Both the position numbers and the translations under genes were made by a program. Below the pieces are notes generated by a model. That model had not been told where the DNA came from, did not search any database, and saw nothing but the letters and a program-made list of their open reading frames with translations. From assembly GCA_030039005.1 (NCBI GenBank), contig JASHQT010000275.1, forward strand, positions 1-18,491: DNA of 18,491 nt, read 5' to 3'. The stretch comes from Bryobacteraceae bacterium (GTDB lineage Bacteria > Acidobacteriota > Terriglobia > Bryobacterales > Bryobacteraceae). This document shows, piece by piece, positions 8,848-14,378 of the stretch; positions within the stretch are counted from its first letter, which is position 1; every line of letters starts with the position of its first letter.

Positions 8848-8881
8848 GACTAGGTATAGTCGAGAACAGGGAGAAAGTCAA
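8848..8881 (-). promoter_or_regulatory. padR-ADOP promoter with overlapping inverted-repeat operator
   Basis: Read on the minus strand there is a -35 box TTGACT (8876-8881), exactly 17 bases of spacer, and a -10 box TATACC (8853-8858), about 24 bases before the padR start codon. The -10 box lies inside an inverted repeat, GACTA-N4-TAGTC (8848-8861). A repressor bound there would block RNA polymerase. That PadR is the repressor is inferred from position and from the family's habit of autoregulation. Confidence 0.7.
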
Positions 8882-8943
8882 TAGCGTGCCGGGATTAGGA
8901 CGGCATTAACGTAGTTTGTGTGGCGTGAATCCTGGGCCGCGGC

Positions 8944-9333
8944 CTAGCGGTGGTTGTGCTGGTCCTGAAATTCCTTGAGCCGGTGCAGATCGTCCGCCAG
9001 GACGTCGCGGTCGCGGGGCGCCAGACGCTGGTCGCCGGACGACTTGCGAATGGAATCGATCACGTCGTTCAGAATGCCGTTGTCCCAGCGGCCGTGATCG
9101 AGATCGGCTTGCATTTGCCTCAGCTCGTCTTCCGTTTTCGCCAGACGCTCGCGTTCCCTGTCGGCCGCGCGCCCGCTCCAAACGTGTTCGAGGTCGGTTC
9201 TCACGTGCATGAACAGATGAGGGCGCCATCCCTCGCCGCGAAAGCGCTCTTCGCGCTGTTGATACCAGTCCTGCGCGGCGACGCTGAACGCCAGCGCCGT
9301 CATGATCAGCCCGGCGGTAAGAAGTTTGCTCAT
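8944..9333 (-). CDS. small exported protein, acidobacterial family of unknown function
   Basis: A 129-residue protein with a signal peptide at about residues 1-20 (MSKLLTAGLIMTALAFSVAA), so probably periplasmic. The mature part is rich in charged residues: DWYQQREERFRGEGWRPHLF, then HVRTDLEHVW, a likely alpha-helical stretch RERERLAKTEDELRQMQADL, and a C-terminal SPRD-like region (RLAPRDRDVLADDLHRLKEF). I recall similar small proteins (DWY...R.F...W..HLF..V..DL) from acidobacterial genomes but know no function. The ATG at 9333 has GAGGGGA (complement of 9342-9348) upstream. It stands alone, divergent from the tRNA gene and followed by the padR promoter region. Confidence 0.8.
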   Translation of the reverse strand: MSKLLTAGLIMTALAFSVAAQDWYQQREERFRGEGWRPHLFMHVRTDLEHVWSGRAADRERERLAKTEDELRQMQADLDHGRWDNGILNDVIDSIRKSSGDQRLAPRDRDVLADDLHRLKEFQDQHNHR

Positions 9334-9461
9334 AGCCAGAATCCCCTCAGCTATTATCGCCGAGGTCAGGAGCGAACCGCGGACCAGGAACCGCGCGACT
9401 CACAGCCACGTTGGCTTGTGTTGCTTCGCAACCGGAGTGCGGGCGAGTTAGAAAAACCGGG

Positions 9462-9467
9462 TAGAAT
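9462..9467 (+). promoter_or_regulatory. candidate -10 box of tRNA-Ser
   Basis: TAGAAT lies eight bases before the mature 5' end of the tRNA, the right place for a short-leader tRNA promoter. No convincing -35 box is visible 17 bases upstream, so the assignment is tentative. Confidence 0.4.
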
Positions 9468-9475
9468 GAAGATTC

Positions 9476-9565
9476 GGTGAGGTGCGAGAGTGGTTGAATC
9501 GGGCGGTCTCGAAAACCGTTGAACCTTTGCGGGTTCCGTGGGTTCGAATCCCACCCTCACCGCCA
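9476..9565 (+). tRNA. tRNA-Ser (anticodon CGA)
   Basis: The acceptor stem GGTGAGG (9476-9482) pairs perfectly with CCTCACC (9555-9561), followed by discriminator G9562 and encoded CCA (9563-9565). The anticodon stem GCGGT/ACCGT encloses the loop CTCGAAA with anticodon CGA at 9510-9512, reading UCG. A long class II variable arm (about 9520-9537) and the T arm GTGGG-TTCGAAT-CCCAC follow. The 90-nt length fits tRNA-Ser. A run of six T at 9573-9578 just downstream could end transcription. The integrase gene immediately downstream suggests that the 3' end of this tRNA was used as an attachment site; the tRNA is intact. Confidence 0.97.
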
Positions 9566-9611
9566 GAATATCTTTTTTAGGATTAATTAGTCGCTGCTTG
9601 ATCGCTTTTCG

Positions 9612-9631
9612 CGTACGATAGACGTACGATA
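9612..9631 (+). repeat. direct repeat CGTACGATA, period 11, upstream of the integrase
   Basis: CGTACGATA occurs at 9612-9620 and again at 9623-9631. Each copy contains the palindrome CGTACG, and the period is close to one helical turn. It lies between the tRNA and the integrase start, where arm-type integrase sites or an int operator would be expected. Function is inferred from position only. Confidence 0.6.
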
Positions 9632-9656
9632 ACCTGAGCAGTGGGAGGCGGTTCTC

Positions 9657-10742
9657 GTGCTCACTCTCTACCGGCGTCACACGCGAAAATGCGGCCAACA
9701 AGGTCGCTATTACCGGCGTTGCAAGTGCCCGGTCTGGGTTGAGGGAACAACCGACGCCGGTCAGTACATCCGGCGGTCTCTAAAACTCAACAGTTGGGAA
9801 AAGGCCGAGGATCGTAAACGGGAACTTGAGGGGAACGACGATCCGTCTCGATCGAAAACCACAGAACAGTCACAGCCTATCACGGTGCGCGACGCCTTCG
9901 CTGCGTTCTATAAAGAATGCGAAGGCCGCAATCTGAACGAAGGGACGCTGCGTAAGTACCGGCTCTTGCGCGATCGCCTAACCGACTTTGCCGGGCTTCA
10001 TGGTTCTTCGCTAAAAGACCTCAACATCGAGCGGCTTCGAGCATTCCGATCAACCTGGAAAGATGGTCCCCGCGCAGCCGGAAAGAAAATCGACAGACTG
10101 CGTACGTTCTTCCGGTTTTGCATTGACAACCAATGGATCGAGCGGAATCCGGCGCTGGCGCTGAAAACACCGCTCGTTAAGGACAAGCCGACCCTTCCTT
10201 TCTCTCGCGAAGAGATGGCCCGAATCGTCGACAAGGCTGGCAATGCGCTGGGGTTTGTGCTGACTCTGCGCTATACGGGAATGCGGATCAGCGACGCGGC
10301 CATGCTTAGAACAAGCTCCGTTGATGGAAACCGCGTTTTCCTGTACGCCCCAAAGGCCGGTACGCCTGTCTACGTGCCGGTCCCGGACGTCCTGACCAAT
10401 GTCTTGCGCACGACCAAGCCCGCGGGCGGATATTATTTCCTACGCGGCGAATCTACGAGGCTAGACACGTGTACCGACCTGTGGCGACGTCAACTTTCGC
10501 GCGTCTTCCGGGACGCGAAGATCGTGAACGGGCATCCTCATCGATTCCGCGATACGTTTGCAATCGAACTCCTCTTGGCTGGGGTTCCCATCGAACGTGT
10601 CTCCATGCTGCTTGGACACGCGTCGATCAAAGTCACCGAACGGCATTACGCGCCATGGGTCAAGAGTCGCCAAGAGAAGCTTGAGGAACAAGTGAGCCGT
10701 GCCTGGGGCGACACTGGAAAGCCTCGCTTGGTGAAAGGTTGA
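9657..10742 (+). CDS. tyrosine-type site-specific recombinase/integrase
   Basis: A 361-residue tyrosine recombinase with all expected catalytic residues visible: Arg210 (RYTGMRISD), a candidate Lys233 (YAPKAG), His295 and Arg298 (HRFRDTFA), His321 (LLGHAS) and Tyr331 (ERHYAPW). A SAM-like core-binding domain spans about residues 75-175 (VRDAFAAFYKECEGR...). The N-terminus carries H8, C12, C22 and C24 (RRHTRKC...RRCKCPVW), a possible small metal-binding arm domain that I have seen in acidobacterial integrases. The GTG start at 9657 has GGGAGG (9643-9648) eight bases upstream. It lies 91 bases after tRNA-Ser in the same direction, which supports integration at that tRNA. It appears intact, and it ends seven bases from the stop of the convergent HTH gene. 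Confidence 0.93.
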   Translation: MLTLYRRHTRKCGQQGRYYRRCKCPVWVEGTTDAGQYIRRSLKLNSWEKAEDRKRELEGNDDPSRSKTTEQSQPITVRDAFAAFYKECEGRNLNEGTLRKYRLLRDRLTDFAGLHGSSLKDLNIERLRAFRSTWKDGPRAAGKKIDRLRTFFRFCIDNQWIERNPALALKTPLVKDKPTLPFSREEMARIVDKAGNALGFVLTLRYTGMRISDAAMLRTSSVDGNRVFLYAPKAGTPVYVPVPDVLTNVLRTTKPAGGYYFLRGESTRLDTCTDLWRRQLSRVFRDAKIVNGHPHRFRDTFAIELLLAGVPIERVSMLLGHASIKVTERHYAPWVKSRQEKLEEQVSRAWGDTGKPRLVKG

Positions 10743-10749
10743 AGACGGC

Positions 10750-10959
10750 TTAGACGTGATTTGAGAGACGGTCCATCACTCTGGCAACAACACTCTCGGG
10801 AACTCGGAGTGTGCGATAAATACGCTTCCGTCGGTTAGCTTCCCGCCGCCCAATCACGAGGACGCCCGGTTCATGCAGGAAAAGGCGCCGTACCGCTGCG
10901 GGGCTGAGTTTCCAAATGTCGGCGATATCCTTCACTGGGAAATGTCTCTCTGAAATCAC
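10750..10959 (-). CDS. small helix-turn-helix protein, excisionase-like
   Basis: About 69 residues. A helix-turn-helix is at about residues 8-28 (PVKDIADIWKLSPAAVRRLF), followed by EPGVLVIGRRE, a basic stretch (RRKRIYRTLRVPES) and a C-terminal helix (VVARVMDRLSNHV). The pattern resembles short MerR/excisionase-like DNA-binding proteins of acidobacteria, where a RYRTLRIP-type motif recurs. I chose the GTG at 10959 because the recognisable domain begins there. The frame is open to another GTG at 11046, but the added residues (KIITLRCCCILLSGIRATA) do not look like part of the domain, and neither start has a strong ribosome-binding site. It converges on the integrase with seven bases between stops, so it may be the partner recombination directionality factor. 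Confidence 0.6.
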   Translation of the reverse strand: MISERHFPVKDIADIWKLSPAAVRRLFLHEPGVLVIGRREANRRKRIYRTLRVPESVVARVMDRLSNHV

Positions 10960-11322
10960 TGCCGTCGCCCTGATCCCTGACAAGAGAATACAACAACAGC
11001 GTAGAGTTATAATCTTCGAGAGTCCAATGTTATTTCGGCGTACCACAATGCACCACCAGAATCATGTCCAGCCGGCGACGTCATCAAGTACTTCGGCAAA
11101 ACTCGCCTCACGCGTTGGCGGGAGTGATGCTGATTCGCAGTATCAGTGACGGACCGATTCCAGCCAACTGCATTCTGTCGTTTCGGACGAGCCTCTGTAC
11201 AACTTGTGTGCTGCCTGCGCAAGCCCAAACTCGGCATGGGCTTGGCCAGAACGGCGTGAACCCTTCAGACAATCTGCGATTAGCACACCTGCCATTTTGA
11301 CCCGCTAATGAAAATTTCTAAT
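10960..11322. other. gene-poor stretch without recognisable content
   Basis: About 360 bases between the HTH gene and the dead integrase. The frames I read carry only short open stretches with no motif I recognise, and no convincing promoter, terminator or repeat was seen. Given the neighbours, it is probably decayed element sequence. Confidence 0.5.
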
Positions 11323-11720
11323 TCAGTTCCGAAACTCATCGGCCCAAAGCTTGCCGTCCGGCAGCAAGACACCGAACGGTTTCGCGCCAAGACTTGGACG
11401 GATGTGGAGACGCGATAGGCTTTCATAATCGACATAGCTTTCCGGCCGCAATGGTGGCTTCGCGAATGTTGCCAACCACTGGTCGAGATAGTCGTCGAGC
11501 CTGATCGCGGCGGCGCGAGGAAGACGTCCGATATCGCGCTCCTGAAGTTTCGCATTCAGGTAAGTTTGCGCCTCACGGAACGAGCCGTGAATAGGTCGGT
11601 TGTGATACTTCCCTGTTGTGATACTTCCTCGTTCCAGTCTCCGGATCACGGCCAAGCGAAATGCGAACGAGCCATGTTCGCAGTCCGCGTGAAATCAGTT
11701 GTCCTGCTTTTTCGAGCCAT
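11323..11720 (-). pseudogene. tyrosine integrase, N-terminal remnant with frameshifts and C-terminal loss
   Basis: Reading from the ATG at 11718-11720, removing one A from the five-A run (T run 11708-11712) gives MARKAGQLISRGLRTWLVRI, then SLGRDPETGTRKYHNR, a typical phage-integrase arm domain. Removing one unit of the 16-bp duplication at 11599-11628 continues the same protein as PIHGSFREAQTYLNAK, with the core-binding domain LDDYLDQWLATFAKPPLRPESYVDYESLSRLHIRPSLGAKP. Without these two repairs the pieces lie in different frames. After that the frame ends at 11323 in sequence that no longer looks like an integrase, and the catalytic domain with the R-H-R-H-Y residues is missing. It belongs to a different integrase subfamily from the one at 9657, so at least two elements have used this locus. 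Confidence 0.85.
11599..11628 (+). repeat. 16-bp-period tandem duplication that breaks the integrase frame
   Basis: GTTGTGATACTTCC occurs at 11599-11612 and again at 11615-11628 (period 16, 14 identical bases). Sixteen is not a multiple of three, so the duplication shifts the reading frame. On the minus strand the peptide KYHN is encoded twice, in two different frames. Confidence 0.92.
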
Positions 11721-11924
11721 TGGATATCGCCGGCTCGAAAGCGGGCACACAACTTGCACACACGCCTGGGGGCCATGATTCGCGCCCAAGCGTCGGGAGA
11801 TCGAGTTCTTAGGCCGGGCATTGTTAATCCCACAACTGAAATCCACTCTATCGCGATCTGCTTCATCAATAGCCCGTGGTCAAGCGATGCTATGGCTGGC
11901 GCACAAGCCGCGCCTCGAACTGCG

Positions 11925-13370
11925 TCAGGGCGCCGCGGCGGGGCGCGCCTCCCGGCTAATTTGACCTAACGGAACCGCAACCGCGCTCCTTGCCCCTTCC
12001 GATTGGCTTAGCAATGTCCTGGCAATTGCCGCAGCCTGCTCTCGAATCTCGGGAACCGCTGTTGTTTCGAGCAGCCCTCCGATTCGCATGGGTCCAATCG
12101 CGTAAAGCCAGGGCATCGCGACATCCTGACGATCGATGACAGCGCCGTTTTCGGCCGTTCGAATTCCGATCCCCAAGGGATTGGCTTCCAGGCAGCCCTT
12201 GGCGAACAGCGACTGCAACAGGCAATTGTCGACACGGCGATAATCCTGTTCCGGACCAGTGCAGTTAATGAGCCGCTGCGCGGGCATACGGAGGGTGGTT
12301 TGCGACGGCCGGCGTATTTCGATCTGGAGAGCGTCGCCCATTCGGGCGACGCGCACCACTCGTCCCGCATGAACCCGCAGCGTGCCATCGCGCCGCGCTG
12401 CGTCGATCATGGCAGCCACCCGAGGCGCCATACGATGCCGATGCACATCCCAGTAGTTTTTGACATGCCGGTAGAATCGCTCTTGGTCGCGGGGTGTGAA
12501 CCCGGACCATAATTCATTGGTGAGGCCGCGCAGGCTGGCGATCACGTCACGCCAATCGCCGCCGCGCTCTTCGGTAGAACGGATCTGGCGGCGCACATGC
12601 CGCACAAGTTCCCGCAGGGACCTCGCTTTCCACTGCACGCCAGCGCTACCATTTTTTACCGGCGAGGCGCCCGGAGCACGGTGCGGTTGTGGCAGAATCC
12701 CGCGCCCAGAAATCATGTGCACCACGCCCCAATGCCCGTTGGCACGCAATCCCGCGAATGCATCAACGGCCGTCAGCCCGGAACCGATAAGCGCAACCGG
12801 CGATTCGGGATCCGAGACCTCCAGTGCGCCAGGAGCCCATGCCGAATCATGAAACATCGGATTTGTTCCGGCCGGCGGGAAGTACGGTAAGCGCCGCGGC
12901 GCGGCATTGCCGAGTGCCAATACAACCGAGCCGGCATGTAGCTTGACGCCGTCGGAGAGGTCAAGGACCACGATTTTGCCTTCACGCCTCAGATTGAGCG
13001 CGCGGGCGCGATGATGGATCAGGGCGCTGCGGGGATGTGCCTGGCGCCGCGCAGTTTCAAGACGCTCGGCGACATAACGCCCGAAGATCTCTCGCGGAAG
13101 GAACGCGTGGGAGTCCGGCGCGACGGTATCGGCAGCGAGCCATTCCATGAAATCGCCGGGATGGTCCGGCAAGACGCTCATGCAGTGCGCGGGGACGTTC
13201 AGAAGGTGCAGAGGGCAATCGGTGGAATACGCCAGACCGAATCCGGGATGTGGGCTGGGTTCAATGAGGTGAACGCGAACGGGGCGCTGGCTCTGGAGGA
13301 GGTGCAGGGCGGCCAGCGCCCCGCTACATCCTCCGCCGACAATAGCAATTTCGGGCACTGAGGTTTGCAT
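11925..13370 (-). CDS. FAD/NAD(P)-binding protein, YdhS-like (COG4529 type)
   Basis: A 481-residue cytoplasmic flavoprotein-like protein. An N-terminal dinucleotide-binding motif IAIVGGGCSGALAALHLL (G12-x-G14-x-x-G17) is followed by the family signature GFGLAYSTDCPLHLLNVPA and a second nucleotide-binding segment VALIGSGLTAVD at about residues 160-170. The C-terminal part has LINCTGPEQDYRRVDNCLL, then GIGIRTAENGAVI, and the closing FAD-site segment LYAIGPMRIGGLLETTAVPEIREQA. It should be an NAD(P)H/FAD oxidoreductase, but the reaction for this family is not established. I chose the ATG at 13370 because it opens the Rossmann strand directly and has AAAGG about nine bases upstream. The frame extends to 13424, but the upstream sequence contains the presumed promoter and operator. 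It lies next to the integrase remnant, so it could be element cargo. Confidence 0.88.
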   Translation of the reverse strand: MQTSVPEIAIVGGGCSGALAALHLLQSQRPVRVHLIEPSPHPGFGLAYSTDCPLHLLNVPAHCMSVLPDHPGDFMEWLAADTVAPDSHAFLPREIFGRYVAERLETARRQAHPRSALIHHRARALNLRREGKIVVLDLSDGVKLHAGSVVLALGNAAPRRLPYFPPAGTNPMFHDSAWAPGALEVSDPESPVALIGSGLTAVDAFAGLRANGHWGVVHMISGRGILPQPHRAPGASPVKNGSAGVQWKARSLRELVRHVRRQIRSTEERGGDWRDVIASLRGLTNELWSGFTPRDQERFYRHVKNYWDVHRHRMAPRVAAMIDAARRDGTLRVHAGRVVRVARMGDALQIEIRRPSQTTLRMPAQRLINCTGPEQDYRRVDNCLLQSLFAKGCLEANPLGIGIRTAENGAVIDRQDVAMPWLYAIGPMRIGGLLETTAVPEIREQAAAIARTLLSQSEGARSAVAVPLGQISREARPAAAP

Positions 13371-13384
13371 GATCTTTAGCCTTT

Positions 13385-13405
13385 TGTCTACTAAATAAGT
13401 AAACA
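13385..13405. promoter_or_regulatory. TetR-style inverted repeat upstream of the FAD/NAD(P) gene
   Basis: The arms TGTCTACT (13385-13392) and AGTAAACA (13398-13405) are inverted repeats with one mismatch and a 5-base AT-rich centre, 15 bases upstream of the ATG at 13370. This size and shape are typical of TetR-family operators. On the minus strand it overlaps a possible promoter (TTGTTG, 17 bases, TTATTT; weak). No TetR gene lies in the window. Confidence 0.5.
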
Positions 13406-13565
13406 GTGTAAGCGACAACAACACAGGCTACAAGTCGTTACAGTACTATGTTTACGATAGGTTTTTTAGATAGCAGCGATCACTCGATAAAGTGAATAAT
13501 GTCCATCGAAATAGTATGGATTGAAGAGCCAGTAAGTTGTCGTCGAGGACGAGCGCGGACGGCCC

Positions 13566-14369
13566 TTACGGGTTGAGCCAGATGTCTTTGAGGTCGGTAT
13601 CGACGCGCTTTCTCGGATCCAGCGCATCCTGAATCGTAGTCCTGAGCTCGTCGCCTTGCTTGGACAGGCGTTCTTCGAGAGCAGGTGTACCTGGGAACTG
13701 TTTCAACCCCTCGCTCCAGACCCCGTGGGCCCTCTCTAGCTGCTCCGTCTTCCAATATCCGTCTCCTAAGGCCACCCAAGTTTGCGCTTGATAGGCGCGC
13801 TTGGGACCGGCGCTTTGCATCATGCGAACGGTTTCCAGGTCCGCGACACCTAGCTTGGCGCGGTCGAAGAACTTCGGCCAGAACAAGTAGCTGAAGCCGC
13901 GCGTGTAATAGGCGAACCAGGTTGGATGCAGCTCGATCGACTTGCTGAACTGGGTGAGCGCGTTGTTGGCGGCCGATATACGCGAGAGCGCGTCCAGGCA
14001 GGGCAGTTCATCGATATAAGCCAGGCCGTAGTTCAGGTACGCGTTGGGGGCGGATGGATTGGCGGCCGCCAAGCGCTCGAAAAACTTGATGGGGCGATTG
14101 AAGTCCTCTGGATTGCCCTCTGGGCCGTGCAGCGTCTGCGCGCGTAGAATTCCGACCCGGCGGTATTCGCTGCCGAACCGAAGGTTATCCGGTTCGGCGA
14201 GCAACGCGGTCTCCAGCAGAGCGAGCGATTTGTCCCAATCCTTGGCGGCGAATTCCTTCATGCCTGCATTGAAGGCTTCTTCACCAGCGGGACCCGCCGC
14301 CCTGGCTGCCAGCGCGACGACGAGGAAAGCGAACAAAAACCGTTTGGATTGAAACCCGTCACGTCTCAT
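13566..14369 (-). CDS. exported TPR-repeat protein
   Basis: A 267-residue protein. An N-terminal signal sequence (basic RRDGFQSKR, then FLFAFLVVALAARA) suggests export to the periplasm. TPR-like helix pairs follow: FNAGMKEFAAKDWDKSLALL, LETALLAEPDN, PIKFFERLAAANPSAPNAYL, NYGLAYIDEL, ALTQFSKSIELHPTWFAYYTRG, and WVALGDGYWKTEQLERAHGV. No catalytic domain is evident; TPR repeats usually mediate protein-protein contacts. The ATG at 14369 comes nine bases after the stop of the giant repeat protein and has only a weak ribosome-binding site, so translation is probably coupled and the two genes share a transcript. A role as partner or secretion/assembly factor of the giant protein is inferred from this arrangement alone. 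Confidence 0.85.
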   Translation of the reverse strand: MRRDGFQSKRFLFAFLVVALAARAAGPAGEEAFNAGMKEFAAKDWDKSLALLETALLAEPDNLRFGSEYRRVGILRAQTLHGPEGNPEDFNRPIKFFERLAAANPSAPNAYLNYGLAYIDELPCLDALSRISAANNALTQFSKSIELHPTWFAYYTRGFSYLFWPKFFDRAKLGVADLETVRMMQSAGPKRAYQAQTWVALGDGYWKTEQLERAHGVWSEGLKQFPGTPALEERLSKQGDELRTTIQDALDPRKRVDTDLKDIWLNP

Positions 14370-14378
14370 CGCTCAGTA

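Larger units (their letters stand above)
9566..11720. mobile_element. remnant of tRNA-Ser-associated integrative element(s)
   Basis: Just past an intact tRNA-Ser lies a complete tyrosine recombinase in the same orientation, a convergent excisionase-like HTH gene, sequence with no recognisable genes, and a truncated, frameshifted second tyrosine integrase. An int gene next to a tRNA 3' end is the usual arrangement at one end of an integrative element. The right boundary is uncertain: no repeat of the tRNA 3' end was found by eye to 18491, and the FAD/NAD(P) gene beyond may be cargo or host DNA. The limits given simply enclose the recombinase-related genes. Confidence 0.45.

Noticed and set aside
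9376..9432. Small hairpins (CGCGG...CCGCG and GTTGC-TTC-GCAAC) upstream of tRNA-Ser
   Set aside because: Short stems without a following T-run or any conserved RNA feature; expected by chance at this GC content.
9366..9701. A 111-codon minus-strand open frame containing VRVGFEPTEPAKVQRFSRPP
   Set aside because: This is the well-known false protein produced by translating the antisense strand of a tRNA-Ser gene; the frame runs across the tRNA at 9476-9565.
11041..11120. Short plus-strand open stretch reading PAGDVIKYFGKTRLTRWRE
   Set aside because: Fewer than 40 codons between stops, no ribosome-binding site and no match to a family I recognise; treated as non-coding element debris.
12155..12180. 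GTTCGAATTCCGATCCCC resembling a tRNA T-arm, considered as a possible attR
   Set aside because: It does not match the tRNA-Ser 3' sequence beyond a few bases and lies inside the coding region of the FAD/NAD(P) gene.
13484..13504. TCACT/AGTGA hairpin after the TPR gene considered as a terminator
   Set aside because: The 5-bp AT-rich stem lacks an adjacent U-run on the minus strand.
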